Source: Halomonas dongshanensis (GTDB taxonomy: Bacteria > Pseudomonadota > Gammaproteobacteria > Pseudomonadales > Halomonadaceae). Taken from it: DNA of 64,000 bases. The notes beneath the pieces are model-generated. The model made no database searches and was not told the DNA's origin. It saw nothing but the letters and a program-made list of their open reading frames with translations. The DNA is taken from contig NZ_JAJISC010000001.1 in assembly GCF_024790395.1 (NCBI RefSeq), forward strand, positions 248,001-312,000, written 5' to 3'. Below are positions 8,489 through 18,414 of the stretch, piece by piece. The translations under genes and the position numbers were made by a program. How positions within the stretch are numbered: position 1 is the stretch's first letter; each line of letters starts with the position of its first letter.

Positions 8489-9458
8489 CGATGGCCCTGC
8501 CGTGTTCGGTGCGTACGATATCGGCCATGACCGCCAGGGCGATCTCCGCCGGGGTCTTGCTGCCGAGCGCCAGGCCAATGGGCATGTGGATCCGCGCTAC
8601 GCTCTCTTCCGTCATCCCCCCTGCGCGCAGCAGGCGCTCGCGGCGAGCCGCCGAGGTTTGGCGCGAGCCCATGACGCCGAGATAAAACGCGGGCGTACGC
8701 ACGGCCTCCATCATCGCCAAGTCGTCGATACGCGGATCGTGGGTCAGTGCCACCACGGCGGTGGCGGCGTGACAGGTGGCGGGAGTGATGTACGCCGACG
8801 GCAGTCGCGCCTCGACCCTAACGCCAGGCACGTCGAAGTCGGCGCAGGCCGTCTCGCGTGGATCGCAGACGATCACCTCGAACCCCAGTGTCACGGCGAA
8901 GGCGGCGCAGGGCGCGGTGATCGGTGATATTCCAGCAATGATCAGGCGTCGGCTGGGCCCCAGGCGCAGCTCGACCGTTTCTTCCCGGCGCGTCACGCTC
9001 GGCCCTGGAGGCGGCGCCTCAGCGAGCTCGACGCGGCCGCTAATGAGATCGACCCGACGAATCAGGCGCTGCTGACCGGCAAGTGCCGCCGCCAGATGCT
9101 CGAGGTGAGCGTGAGTGGCTGGCGTTGCGCTAAGCCGCTCGACGAGCACCTCCAACACGCCGCCGCAGGGCAGGGTAACGCGCGGGCCATGCGCGTCGTC
9201 GCCCTCGTCATTGCCGTAGCTCACTACGGTAACCGCGCGGTCGAAGCCGCCCTTCCCAAGCCGGGCGAGAAACGCCTCTTCCACGCAGCCTCCCGACAGT
9301 GAGCCAATATGCCGCCCCTCGTGGGTGGCCACCATCAAGGCGCCGGGCGGACGCGGCGAGGAGCCAAAGGTGGCCAGCACCGTACACAGCCACACCGTTT
9401 CGCCCTGGCGCGACCAGCGTAGGGCGCCTTCGATAACCTGCCGATCAAGATGTTGCAT
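8478..9458 (-). CDS. XdhC/CoxI family molybdoenzyme maturation factor
   Basis: A 326-residue cytoplasmic chaperone of the XdhC/PaoD type, which binds molybdenum cofactor, aids its sulfuration and inserts it into the client. The N-terminal part has GSSPRPPGALM and GSLSGGCVEEAF. The C-terminal Rossmann part has ALTHDPRIDD, YLGVMGSRQTSAAR and LGSKTPAEIA. The second ATG (9458) is preferred because AAGGA lies nine bases before it. Adjacent to the MocA-like gene and divergent from the hydroxylase subunits. Confidence 0.9.
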   Translation of the reverse strand: MQHLDRQVIEGALRWSRQGETVWLCTVLATFGSSPRPPGALMVATHEGRHIGSLSGGCVEEAFLARLGKGGFDRAVTVVSYGNDEGDDAHGPRVTLPCGGVLEVLVERLSATPATHAHLEHLAAALAGQQRLIRRVDLISGRVELAEAPPPGPSVTRREETVELRLGPSRRLIIAGISPITAPCAAFAVTLGFEVIVCDPRETACADFDVPGVRVEARLPSAYITPATCHAATAVVALTHDPRIDDLAMMEAVRTPAFYLGVMGSRQTSAARRERLLRAGGMTEESVARIHMPIGLALGSKTPAEIALAVMADIVRTEHGRAIDEL

Positions 9459-9607
9459 GGGGTGCATTCCTTGGCTGTGCGCGGGCGTATAAAAAGATAA
9501 GGATGGCGGTGTCTTGCCCAGCTTTCCACTATCGTGTCTATGCTGAAGGGGTGATGCACATTACGCAGCCACGATTGCGATAGCCACGAAATGGAAGGCA
9601 CATACTC

Positions 9608-10177
9608 ATGCACCCACCAGATCAGCTTGGACGACATCGCGACGCGAGCGCCGCCTGCGGCGACGATCATTCGCCCTGTACCCTGCACGTCAATGGCACC
9701 CGCCACGACCTCACTCTCGACAACCGCACCACGCTGCTCGATGCACTGCGCGAGCATTTGGCGCTCACGGGCGCCAAGAAAGGCTGCGACCACGGCCAGT
9801 GCGGCGCCTGTACGGTGGCCGTCAACGGCACGCGCATCAATGCCTGCCTTACGCTTGCGGTGATGCACGACGGCGACGAGATCACCACCATCGAAGGGCA
9901 CGGCACGCCCGAGTCTCTCGATGCCATGCAGCAGGCTTTTATCGATAACGACGCCTTTCAGTGCGGCTACTGCACCCCGGGCCAAATCTGCTCGGCCACG
10001 GCCATATTGGAGGAGATTCGCGCGGGGCTACCCAGCCACGTAACCGAAAATCTCTCTACCGCCATTGACCTAACCGACGCCGAGATTCGCGAGCGCATGT
10101 CGGGCAATCTCTGCCGCTGCGGCGCCTACGCCAACATTCTCAAGGCCATTCATCAGGTGGCGGAGGCGCACTCATGA
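9608..10177 (+). CDS. Molybdenum hydroxylase 2Fe-2S subunit (PaoA/YagT-like)
   Basis: A 189-residue small subunit of a xanthine-oxidase-family enzyme. The plant-ferredoxin-type cluster is bound by [16 protein letters not shown] plus a later Cys. The second cluster is bound by CGYCTPGQ and NLCRCGAY. The N-terminus ([14 protein letters not shown]) shows no twin-arginine signal, unlike the exported E. coli PaoA, so the enzyme is probably cytoplasmic. A GGAAGG site precedes the start. The next gene overlaps its end by 4 bases. Confidence 0.92.
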   Translation: MHPPDQLGRHRDASAACGDDHSPCTLHVNGTRHDLTLDNRTTLLDALREHLALTGAKKGCDHGQCGACTVAVNGTRINACLTLAVMHDGDEITTIEGHGTPESLDAMQQAFIDNDAFQCGYCTPGQICSATAILEEIRAGLPSHVTENLSTAIDLTDAEIRERMSGNLCRCGAYANILKAIHQVAEAHS

Positions 10178-11121
10178 GAGCATTTCGCTACGCACGAGCG
10201 GCCGACCCCGCCGCTGCGGCCAGCGCCGCTCAGGCGCCGGGCGCCAAGTTCATCGCCGGTGGCACCAACCTGCTCGACTTGATGAAGCACGAGATCGAGA
10301 CGCCGACCCAGGTGATCGACGTGACCGGTACAGGCCTGGATACGATTGCGCCCACGCCCGAAGGCGGGCTTCGCATCGGTGCAATGGCCAGTAATGCCGC
10401 GCTCTCGGCGGATACGCGGGTGCGGCGCGACTACCCGCTGCTGAGCCGCGCGTTGGTCTCCGGCGCTTCGGGGCAGCTGCGCAACAAGGCCACCACTGGG
10501 GGCAATCTCTTGCAGCGCACCCGCTGCGCTTACTTCTATGACACCGCCATGCCCTGCAACAAGCGCTCGCCGGGCGCAGGCTGCGCTGCCCAAGGCGAAG
10601 GGGCGACCACGCGTCAGCTCGGGGTCATCGGCATCTCCGAGGCGTGCATCGCCACGCACCCCTCGGACATGGCCGTGGCATTGCGCGCGCTGGACGCCGA
10701 AGTGGAGACGCTGCTGCCTGATGGGCGCACCCGACGTTTCACCCTGGATGCTTTCTACCCGCTACCCGGCGATTCGCCCCACATCGAGAGCGCTCTGGCG
10801 CCGGGTGAGATGATCACGAGCGTCGTGCTTCCCGCGCCGGTCGGCGGGCGCCAAACCTACTACAAAGTTCGCGATCGCGCCTCCTACGCCTTTGCTTTGG
10901 TATCGGTGGCGCTGATTCAGCAGGACGACGGCAGCGGCCGAGTGGCGCTAGGCGGTGTCGCCCCCCGGCCCTGGCGCCGCGACGCCGCTGACGAGGCGCT
11001 GCCCCAAGGAGCGTCCGCCGTTATGGAAAAACTGCTGGAGGGCGCACGCCCGACCCGTGATAACGCCTACAAGCTGCGTCTCGCCGAGCGTACGCTAGCG
11101 GCGCTGTTGGAGGAGACGTAA
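10174..11121 (+). CDS. Molybdenum hydroxylase FAD subunit with 4Fe-4S insert (PaoB/YagS-like)
   Basis: A 315-residue FAD-binding middle subunit. The flavin-binding [12 protein letters not shown] and the [15 protein letters not shown] region are clear. Cysteines at about 118, 128 and 137 ([15 protein letters not shown]) match the insertion that holds an extra 4Fe-4S cluster in PaoB-type subunits and is absent from ordinary xanthine dehydrogenase. This points to an aldehyde oxidoreductase of the PaoABC group. Overlaps its neighbour upstream (ATGA). Confidence 0.9.
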   Translation: MRAFRYARAADPAAAASAAQAPGAKFIAGGTNLLDLMKHEIETPTQVIDVTGTGLDTIAPTPEGGLRIGAMASNAALSADTRVRRDYPLLSRALVSGASGQLRNKATTGGNLLQRTRCAYFYDTAMPCNKRSPGAGCAAQGEGATTRQLGVIGISEACIATHPSDMAVALRALDAEVETLLPDGRTRRFTLDAFYPLPGDSPHIESALAPGEMITSVVLPAPVGGRQTYYKVRDRASYAFALVSVALIQQDDGSGRVALGGVAPRPWRRDAADEALPQGASAVMEKLLEGARPTRDNAYKLRLAERTLAALLEET

Positions 11122-11123
11122 CC

Positions 11124-13337
11124 ATGGACTTCAACCAGGCAAGCGAAGAGAACCTGTTCGACCATGCGCGCATCGTCGGCAAGCCCCATGCGCGTATCGA
11201 TGGGCGGCTCAAAGTCTCCGGGCAGGCGCCCTACGCCTACGAGCGCCACGACGTTGCTGCTGGGCAGCTCGTCGGCTACCCACTGGGCGCTACCATTGCC
11301 AAAGGGCGCATCACCCACATGGACGCGACTCAGGCGCTCAAGGCGCCGGGCGTTGCTGCGGTGGTCACGACCCTCGACGTGGCGCCGCTGAACCGTGCCG
11401 AGAGCAACGTTGCCCGGCTTTTCGGCGGCGATGTGGTCGAGCACTACCATCAAGCCATCGCCGTAGTGGTGGCGGATACGCTCGAGCGCGCCCGAGGTGC
11501 CGCTAACCTAATCGAGGTGCGCTACGCCGAGGAGGACGCCGAGTTCGATCTCGAGGCGGCCTTGGAGCGGCTACAGAACTTAGGCGAGCCCGCCGCTGAC
11601 GTTGGCGACGTGGAGGCAGCCATCGCCAAGGCGCCGGTCACGTTGGATGCGGTCTATCGTACTTCGGCGCAGAGCCACGCCATGATGGAGCCCCATGCGT
11701 CGATCGTCGACTGGTCCGATGGCAAGGCCATGACGGTTTGGCTCTCCAATCAGATGATCGCCTGGACGCGTCAGGCGCTGGCAACCACTTTCGATATCGA
11801 CGCCGATGCCATCCGGCTAGAGAGCCCCTACGTAGGCGGTGGCTTTGGCGGCAAGCTCTGGCTGCGCGCCGATACCGTGCTCGCCGCACTCGGCTCGCGC
11901 GCCGCCGGGCGCCCGGTCAAGGTCGCGCTGCCCCGCCCGCTAATGTTCAATAACACCACTCACCGCTCGGCGACCATTCAGCGGCTGCGCATCGCCGCCG
12001 GTGAGGATGGGCGCATCACCGCCTTCGACCACGCCGCGGTATCGCACACCCTGCCCGGCGGCAGCGGCGAAGACGCGGTCAACCAAACGCGCTGCTTCTA
12101 CGCCGGGGAGAACCGCCGCGTGGCGCATCACGCCATCGACCTGCACCTGCCCGAATCCGCCGATATGCGCGCTCCAGGGGAAGCCTCGGGGCTGGCGGCG
12201 CTGGAAATCGCCATGGACGAGATGGCCGAAAAGCTCGATATGGACCCGGTAGAGTTTCGCATCCTCAACGATACCCAAGTCGACCCCGAAGACCCCGATA
12301 AGCCCTTTAGCCAGCGCCACTTCGTCGAGTGTTTGCGCGAGGGCGCCGAGCGCTTTGGCTGGGAGGCGCGTAACCGCACCCCGGGTGGGCGGCGCGAAGG
12401 CGCCTGGCTGATCGGCCACGGGATGGCCGGGGCCTACCGGGGCGCGCCGACGCTGGACTCCGGTGCTCGGGTGCGGCTTGCGCGCGGGCGTCTGGTGGTC
12501 GAGACCGACATGACCGATATCGGCACCGGCTCCTACACCATCATCGCCCAGACCGCCGCCGAAACCATGGGGCTCGCCATGGAGGACGTGGAGGTGCGCT
12601 TGGGCAATAGTGCTTATCCGGTCTCCTCGGGCTCCGGCGGGCAGTTCGGCGCCGCCAGCGCCACGGCGGGCGTTTATGCGGCGTGCCTGGCGCTGCAGAA
12701 AAAGATCGCCGCGCAGCTGAAGGTGGGCGCGCAGCTTAAAGCCGAAGAGCTGCGCTTCGATCAAGGACGCATTCTGGGCGAAGGCGTCGATCTCGCCCTT
12801 GCCGATGTGGGCGATGGCGACGAGCTGGTAGCCGAGGACAAAATCCATTTTGGCGACTTCAAGGAGGGCCTGCAGATCGGCACCTTTGCGGCGCACTTCA
12901 TCGAGGTGGCGGTGCACGCCTACACCGGCGAAACACGCCTTCGCCGTATGCTGGCGGTGTGCGATGCCGGGCGCATTCTCAACCCCATCACGGCGCGAAG
13001 CCAAGTGCTTGGCGGCATGACCATGGCCGCTGGAGCAGCGCTGAGCGAGGGGTTAGAAGTCGACCGCGCGCGTGGCTTTTTCACCAACCACGACCTCGCC
13101 GGGTACGAAGTGGCGGTACACGCCGATATCCCCGAGCAGGAGGTGGTCTTTCTGGAAACGCCCGATGCCGCCTCGACCCCGCTCAAGGCCAAGGGCGTGG
13201 GCGAGCTCGGCATCTGCGGCGTTCCCGCCGCCATCGCCAACGCCGTCTACAACGCCACCGGCGTGCGCGTACGCGACTACCCGATTACCGTCGACCGGCT
13301 GGTCGAGGGGCTGGCGGAGAGGGCAGCACATAGCTAG
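11124..13337 (+). CDS. Molybdenum hydroxylase catalytic subunit (PaoC/YagR-like)
   Basis: A 737-residue large subunit that binds the molybdenum cofactor and oxidises the substrate, probably an aldehyde. Motifs seen are GGGFGGKLWLRAD, the cofactor-binding region near GTGSYTIIAQ and SSGSGGQFGAAS, and KGVGELGICG, which carries the catalytic Glu. Length matches PaoC. It starts 2 bases after the FAD-subunit stop, behind GGAGGAG. Its last 53 bases overlap the convergent thioesterase gene. Confidence 0.92.
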   Translation: MDFNQASEENLFDHARIVGKPHARIDGRLKVSGQAPYAYERHDVAAGQLVGYPLGATIAKGRITHMDATQALKAPGVAAVVTTLDVAPLNRAESNVARLFGGDVVEHYHQAIAVVVADTLERARGAANLIEVRYAEEDAEFDLEAALERLQNLGEPAADVGDVEAAIAKAPVTLDAVYRTSAQSHAMMEPHASIVDWSDGKAMTVWLSNQMIAWTRQALATTFDIDADAIRLESPYVGGGFGGKLWLRADTVLAALGSRAAGRPVKVALPRPLMFNNTTHRSATIQRLRIAAGEDGRITAFDHAAVSHTLPGGSGEDAVNQTRCFYAGENRRVAHHAIDLHLPESADMRAPGEASGLAALEIAMDEMAEKLDMDPVEFRILNDTQVDPEDPDKPFSQRHFVECLREGAERFGWEARNRTPGGRREGAWLIGHGMAGAYRGAPTLDSGARVRLARGRLVVETDMTDIGTGSYTIIAQTAAETMGLAMEDVEVRLGNSAYPVSSGSGGQFGAASATAGVYAACLALQKKIAAQLKVGAQLKAEELRFDQGRILGEGVDLALADVGDGDELVAEDKIHFGDFKEGLQIGTFAAHFIEVAVHAYTGETRLRRMLAVCDAGRILNPITARSQVLGGMTMAAGAALSEGLEVDRARGFFTNHDLAGYEVAVHADIPEQEVVFLETPDAASTPLKAKGVGELGICGVPAAIANAVYNATGVRVRDYPITVDRLVEGLAERAAHS

Positions 13338-13725
13338 CCGTCACATGGGCAACCGGGCGTGTGCTATCGGCGGTGGAGAAGAGCTGGATCTCACCGACGC
13401 CAAGTACTCGCCCTAGTTTGATGAGCCGGGCGTGAGCGAGGATGTCGTGATCGCCTGGCGCTGCGCGCAGAAAGTGGCAGTTGAAGTCGCTGGTGACGGC
13501 CATGGGCTCGGGGCCGATCTGGGCGAGAATGGCCACGTAGAGCGCGACATCTGCTAAACCCATTAGCGTTGGCCCTGAAACACGAGGACCTGGGCGCAAG
13601 TGCTCTTGGCCTACGGTTAGGCGCATCGTCGCGCGCATCTCACCTACGCTTTCTATTCGCCCCATGCGCTGGGGAAAAACGTCATCGAGGAATCGTTCGA
13701 TCTCGTCGGTATTCATGGTAGTCAT
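13285..13725 (-). CDS. PaaI-type hotdog thioesterase
   Basis: A 146-residue hotdog-fold protein with the PaaI pattern: GPTLMGLADVALYVAI containing the helix Asp, then TSDFNCHFLRAA. Members hydrolyse acyl-CoA thioesters. Of three in-frame ATGs (13740, 13725, 13716), 13725 is chosen because GGAG lies seven bases upstream. The last 53 bases overlap the 3' end of the molybdenum hydroxylase gene tail to tail, so each transcript is antisense to the other there. Confidence 0.83.
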   Translation of the reverse strand: MTTMNTDEIERFLDDVFPQRMGRIESVGEMRATMRLTVGQEHLRPGPRVSGPTLMGLADVALYVAILAQIGPEPMAVTSDFNCHFLRAAPGDHDILAHARLIKLGRVLGVGEIQLFSTADSTRPVAHVTASYVLPSPPAPRPAGRR

Positions 13726-13757
13726 AGTTATTGTCTCCATGGGGTGTTTGATACCGA

Positions 13758-13796
13758 CACGATAAAGCCCCAGGCGTTGCCCAGGGCTTTATCGTG
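13758..13796 (-). terminator. Hairpin after malate synthase G
   Basis: A perfect 13-bp stem (13758-13770 with 13784-13796) around a 13-base loop lies 22 bases past the glcB stop. There is no clear T-run, but the long stem and position make it the likely transcript end. Confidence 0.65.
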
Positions 13797-13817
13797 ATGG
13801 CGCGTGTTCGCGTCCGT

Positions 13818-15992
13818 TTACTTCGCCTTATGCACCTGGCGCCACTCATGCAGCAGCGGCTCGGTGTAGCCGGAGGGTTGCTCGCGGCCTTTGAAGATCA
13901 GATCGGAGGCTGCCTTGAAGGCGGTCGAGTCGTCGAAGTGGCTGCTCATGGCGGTGTAGGTGGCGTCGCCTGCGTTTTGCTCGTCGACCACCTTGGCCAT
14001 GCGCTTGAGGGTCTCTTCGACGCGGGAAGCATCGACGACGCCGTGGTGCAGCCAGTTAGCGATGTGTTGGCTGGAGATACGCAGCGTGGCGCGGTCTTCC
14101 ATCAGGCCGACATCGTGAATGTCCGGCACCTTGGAACAGCCTACGCCGTGCTCGACCCAGCGCACCACGTAACCCAGAATCCCCTGGCAGTTGTTGTCCA
14201 GCTCCTGCTGGATCTCCTCGTCCGACCAGTTGGCGTTCTCGGCGACCGGCACCGAGAGCAGATCGTCGAGCAGGTCGGCTTCGCCCTGAGCTTCCAGCTC
14301 GCGCTGAATCTCGGCCACGCTGACTTGGTGATAGTGCAGCGCGTGTAATGTTGCGGCGGTAGGCGAGGGAACCCAGGCGGTGTTGGCACCGGCTTTGGGG
14401 TGGCCGATCTTCTGCTCCAGCATGGCGTGCATGAGATCGGGCATGGCCCACATGCCCTTGCCGATCTGAGCGCGGCCGCGCAGGCCGCAGGCGAGGCCGA
14501 CCATGACGTTGTTCTTCTCGTAGGCACCGATCCAGGCGGCCGACTTCATGTCGCCCTTGCGTACCATCGGGCCCGCTTCCATGGCGGTGTGCATCTCGTC
14601 GCCGGTGCGGTCGAGGAAGCCCGTATTGATGAAGACCACGCGCGAGGTCGCCTCGTTGATGCAGGCCTTGAGGTTGACTGTAGTGCGGCGCTCTTCGTCC
14701 ATGATGCCCATTTTCAGGGTGTCGCGGGTCATGCCGAGGATGTCTTCGACCCGGCCGAACAGCGTATTGGCGAAGGCCACCTCTTCCGGGCCGTGCATCT
14801 TGGGCTTGACGATGTAGACGGAGCCGCTGCGCGAGTTGCGCGGCTGGTCGGCGTCCTTTTTCAAGTCGTGCAGGGCGAGCAGCGACGTCACCACGGCATC
14901 GAGGATGCCCTCGGGCACTTCGTTGCCATCGGCGTCGAGAATCGCGGGGGTGGTCATCAGGTGGCCGACGTTGCGTACGAACATCAGCGAACGGCCGGGC
15001 AGGGTAACGCTGCCGCCTTCGGTGGTACGCCAGGTGCGGTCAGGGTTGAGCGCGCGGGTGAAGGTCTTGCCGCCTTTTTCGATGCGCTCTTCGAGATCGC
15101 CCTTCATCAGCCCCAGCCAGTTGCGGTAGACGCCGACTTTGTCTTCGGCATCGACGGCGGCAACCGAGTCTTCGCAGTCCATGATAGTGGTCAGCGCTGC
15201 CTCGACGACTACGTCTTTGACGTGGGCAGGGTCGGTCTTGCCGATGGGATGCGCGGCGTCGATCTGGATCTCGACGTGCAGGTCGTGGTTGGCCAGCAGA
15301 AGTGACTCCGGCGCCTCGGCATCGCCATTGAAACCGATAAGCTGGGCGGTGTTCTTGAGGCCGGTTTCGCGGCCGCCGTCGAGGGTGACCACGAGGTGGC
15401 CATCGCGAATGGCGTAGTTGACGGCGTCGCGGTGAGAACCCGTCGCCAGCGGCGCGGCGCGATCGAGCACGCCTCGGGCGTAGGCGACAACCTTCTCGCC
15501 GCGCTTGGGGTTGAAGCTCGTGCCTTTCTCGGCGCCGTCCTCTTCGGCGATCACGTCGGTGCCGTAGAGCGCGTCATAAAGGCTGCCCCAGCGCGCGTTG
15601 GCGGCGTTGAGAGCGTAACGGGCGTTGCTGACCGGCACCACCAGCTGCGGACCTGCTTGGATAGCGACTTCGCGGTCGACGTTGGCCGTGGTGACCTTGA
15701 CGTTGGCGGGGGCGTCGACGAGGTAGCCGATCTCGTGCAGAAAGCGCCGGTAGCCCGGCATATCGGTCACTTTACCGGGATGCTCACGGTGCCAGCTATC
15801 GAGCTTCTCTTGCAGCGTATCGCGCTTTTCGAGGAGCTGACGGTTCAGCGGCGCCAGCTCGTGAAAGAGGGCGTCGACGCCCGTCCAGAAGGCTTTTTCG
15901 TCTACACCGGTGCCCGGCAGCGCTTCAGTCGAGATGAAGCGGTCGAGTTCGGCAGCTACCTGCAGGCGGTGACGTGTAATACGCTCGCTCAT
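13818..15992 (-). CDS. glcB: Malate synthase G
   Basis: A 724-residue enzyme that condenses glyoxylate and acetyl-CoA to malate in the glyoxylate and glycolate routes. Typical stretches are [49 protein letters not shown] and [16 protein letters not shown]. The start at 15992 ([10 protein letters not shown]) follows AGGAGACGC; an ATG 45 bases upstream lacks a site. Full length. It stands alone between a thioesterase gene and a 255-base upstream spacer in which no gene is seen. Confidence 0.96.
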   Translation of the reverse strand: MSERITRHRLQVAAELDRFISTEALPGTGVDEKAFWTGVDALFHELAPLNRQLLEKRDTLQEKLDSWHREHPGKVTDMPGYRRFLHEIGYLVDAPANVKVTTANVDREVAIQAGPQLVVPVSNARYALNAANARWGSLYDALYGTDVIAEEDGAEKGTSFNPKRGEKVVAYARGVLDRAAPLATGSHRDAVNYAIRDGHLVVTLDGGRETGLKNTAQLIGFNGDAEAPESLLLANHDLHVEIQIDAAHPIGKTDPAHVKDVVVEAALTTIMDCEDSVAAVDAEDKVGVYRNWLGLMKGDLEERIEKGGKTFTRALNPDRTWRTTEGGSVTLPGRSLMFVRNVGHLMTTPAILDADGNEVPEGILDAVVTSLLALHDLKKDADQPRNSRSGSVYIVKPKMHGPEEVAFANTLFGRVEDILGMTRDTLKMGIMDEERRTTVNLKACINEATSRVVFINTGFLDRTGDEMHTAMEAGPMVRKGDMKSAAWIGAYEKNNVMVGLACGLRGRAQIGKGMWAMPDLMHAMLEQKIGHPKAGANTAWVPSPTAATLHALHYHQVSVAEIQRELEAQGEADLLDDLLSVPVAENANWSDEEIQQELDNNCQGILGYVVRWVEHGVGCSKVPDIHDVGLMEDRATLRISSQHIANWLHHGVVDASRVEETLKRMAKVVDEQNAGDATYTAMSSHFDDSTAFKAASDLIFKGREQPSGYTEPLLHEWRQVHKAK

Positions 15993-16247
15993 GATGCGTC
16001 TCCTATTGTTCGTGCGACATAACTGTACGTGCGACATAGCGCGCTCAAAACGCGCGTTGACTGCGCGGTCGGTAAGGCAAAAGAAGCCTGCAGCGTCGCG
16101 CGCAATTATTTATGGAAAATACTTCCACAGAACCTTGGTCATGTAAACAGCGTAGAACTGAAAGCAGTGTTATGCTCGACCAAAAGATAAGCAGGGCCAA
16201 GCGGCGTTCAGGGAGCGGTCATCGAACGACGCCCAGGGAGAAACAGC

Positions 16248-17234
16248 ATGGAAGATTTTCATCACTTCGAAGAGGCGTTTCGTCGCCTACAGGGTACCGC
16301 CCCGCTCGTGCAGCTGGTGCCGGGTGAGGCACTGGCCGATACCATCACGCCCTACCTCGAACACTATGGCTTGACCAGCCACTTCGAGGCCACGGAGGCG
16401 GTCTACGCGGGCTTCATCGATACCCAGCGCCACTCGCTTTGGTGCCAGGTGTGGAGCCCACCTGCGCCGGTGGGCACGGTCTTCGTCATTCACGGCTATT
16501 TCGATCATTTGGGGCTTTATCGCCATCTCTTGGCGCTGTTACTGGCCAAGCGCTGGCGCGTGGTGCTGTGGGATCTGCCGGGGCACGGGCTCTCCAGTGG
16601 CCCGCGGGCGGAAATCGAAGACTTTGACGACTACCAGCACTGCCTAACCACGCTGCAAGGTGTGCTCAGCGAGGCTGCGCTTGCGCCCAAGCCCTGGGTC
16701 GGTATTGGCCAGAGCACGGGCGGGGCGATCCTTGCCACCGATGCGCTATCCCGGCGCGAAGCGGCGGGGTGGTCGGGCTTGGTGCTGCTTGCTCCCCTGG
16801 TGCGCCCCTGGGGCTGGAGCCAGGCGAGCTGGCTGCATCTCATCGCCAGCCCCTTCGTCAAGGAGCTGCCGCGTCGCTATCGGCCCAATACCAACGACGA
16901 AGAATTTGCCGCTTTCCTGCGCGATCGTGATCCGCTCCAGCCCGATCGGCTCAGCGTGATCTGGGTTACCGCCATGCGCCGCTGGATTCCCCGGCTTCTC
17001 GCCTTCGACCCGCTCAGCGTACCCACGCTGATTTTGCAGGGGGAGCAGGACATGACGGTGGACTGGGCGTGGAATCTCAACATCCTCACCGAGAAGTTTC
17101 CCCAGGCGCTTGTCAAACGCCACCCCGAGGCGCGCCACCATCTGGTCAACGAAACCGAAGCCATTCGCGAGGCGCTTTTCGAACCCCTGGCCGAGTTTCT
17201 CGATGGCCTAATTGCCCCAGGCGGCGCCATCTAA
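16248..17234 (+). CDS. Alpha/beta hydrolase, monoacylglycerol-lipase-like
   Basis: A 328-residue cytosolic serine hydrolase of the S33/lysophospholipase group. FVIHGYFDHLG carries the oxyanion region, LWDLPGHGLSSG is the group signature, and GIGQSTGGAI contains the nucleophile Ser in GQSTG. The acid is likely the Asp in LQGEQDMTVDW and the base the His in ARHHLVNE. GGGAG precedes the start. Substrate unknown. Its end overlaps the convergent metallo-hydrolase gene by 27 bases. Confidence 0.85.
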   Translation: MEDFHHFEEAFRRLQGTAPLVQLVPGEALADTITPYLEHYGLTSHFEATEAVYAGFIDTQRHSLWCQVWSPPAPVGTVFVIHGYFDHLGLYRHLLALLLAKRWRVVLWDLPGHGLSSGPRAEIEDFDDYQHCLTTLQGVLSEAALAPKPWVGIGQSTGGAILATDALSRREAAGWSGLVLLAPLVRPWGWSQASWLHLIASPFVKELPRRYRPNTNDEEFAAFLRDRDPLQPDRLSVIWVTAMRRWIPRLLAFDPLSVPTLILQGEQDMTVDWAWNLNILTEKFPQALVKRHPEARHHLVNETEAIREALFEPLAEFLDGLIAPGGAI

Positions 17235-18110
17235 CGCATTCAGCGGAATCTTCAGATAGCGCTCGCCGTTGGCCTCGGGGGCAGGCAGGCGGCCGCCCTG
17301 AATGTTGACCTGAAGCGCATGCAGGATCAGCTTGGGCATTGGCAGTTCGCTGTCGCGCTGCTGGCGCATGGCGACGTAGGCGGCTTCATCTTCCGTGCTC
17401 AAGGGGTGTTTATTGGTGCGCCGCTGCTCGGCCACGCTGCTCTCCCACTCGGGTTCGCGGCCGTTTGGCATGTAGTCGTGGCCGGTAAACAGGCGCGTGT
17501 CATCGGGGAGGGCAAGAATCTGCTGGATCGAGCGCCACAGCGCTTGCGCACTGCCGCCGGGGAAGTCGGCGCGGGCGGTGCCGAAGTCGGGCTGAAACAG
17601 AGTGTCGTGGACGAAGGCGGTATCGCCGATCAGGTAGGTCATCGAGGCCAGGGTGTGGCCGGGTGAGTGCATCACGCGCGCCTTGAGCTCACCGATCTGG
17701 AACGTGTCGCCGTCATCGAAGAGATGGCTCCACTGGCGCCCATCGGTGGCAAGCTCAGGCCAGTGGTAGAGCTCTTTCCACAGCGCTTGCACCTGCTGGA
17801 TGGGGCGACCGATCGCCGTGGGCACGCCGGTGCGATCGTGCAGGTAGCCCGCCGCCGAGAAATGGTCGGCGTGGGGGTGCGTGTCGAGAATCCAAACGAG
17901 CTCGAGTCGCTCTTTCGCGATATAGGCAAGCAGTTCGTCGGCGTGATGAGTGGCGGTAGCGCCGGACTTCTCGTCGTAGTCGAGCACCGGGTCGATGATC
18001 GCGCACTGGCGCGTTGCCGGGTCGCTCACCACGTACTGCACGCTAAAGGTACGCGGGTCGAAGAACCCCGCTACGTTGGGCGTGCCCGGCGAGAGTCGAA
18101 ACGTTTGCAT
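17208..18110 (-). CDS. MBL-fold metallo-hydrolase (persulfide-dioxygenase-like)
   Basis: A 300-residue metallo-beta-lactamase-fold protein with the metal motif DTHPHADH, then MHSPGHTLASM and FTGHDYMPNG, giving the His/Asp set of glyoxalase-II and ETHE1-like enzymes. Close relatives oxidise glutathione persulfide or hydrolyse thioesters, but the reaction here is not proven. The start follows AAGGAG. The glutaredoxin-MauE fusion is the divergent neighbour, so a thiol-related role is plausible. Confidence 0.82.
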   Translation of the reverse strand: MQTFRLSPGTPNVAGFFDPRTFSVQYVVSDPATRQCAIIDPVLDYDEKSGATATHHADELLAYIAKERLELVWILDTHPHADHFSAAGYLHDRTGVPTAIGRPIQQVQALWKELYHWPELATDGRQWSHLFDDGDTFQIGELKARVMHSPGHTLASMTYLIGDTAFVHDTLFQPDFGTARADFPGGSAQALWRSIQQILALPDDTRLFTGHDYMPNGREPEWESSVAEQRRTNKHPLSTEDEAAYVAMRQQRDSELPMPKLILHALQVNIQGGRLPAPEANGERYLKIPLNALDGAAWGN

Positions 18111-18275
18111 GGGGCTCCTTGTCGTCGCGTTACGTCGAAGTTCTGCTCGATTATATGCTTATTCTTTTATTCTTATGCTTTTTATCAGAGCAGGCTTTTA
18201 CCAGAGCGGAAATAGGGAGGAAAGGCGCTCGGCCATTGACCTGGGTGTTGCCCATAGGTTCTATCCTGAGCCAAG

Positions 18276-18345
18276 GCCCAGTATTTAAAGCCCAGCATTT
18301 AAAGCCAAGTATCGAAGGCCAAGTGCTTAAGCCCAAGCATTGAAG
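18276..18345. repeat. Five tandem 14-bp repeats
   Basis: Five consecutive 14-mers with consensus GCCMAGYATTKAAR fill 18276-18345 and end 69 bases before the glutaredoxin-fusion start. This is the only structured element seen in the 304-base spacer (18111-18414) between the divergent metallo-hydrolase and glutaredoxin genes. It could be a regulator-binding array or a plain tandem duplication. Confidence 0.75.
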
Positions 18346-18414
18346 ACCACGTCTCGGGGCGCGCAGCGCTCGGTCGGCTTTCGCTCACTTCACACCATGT
18401 CAGGAGGTTAAGGG

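Noticed and set aside
14400..15305. 301-codon frame antisense to malate synthase G
   Set aside because: It mirrors glcB codons in a GC-rich gene and resembles no known family; glcB is certain on the other strand.
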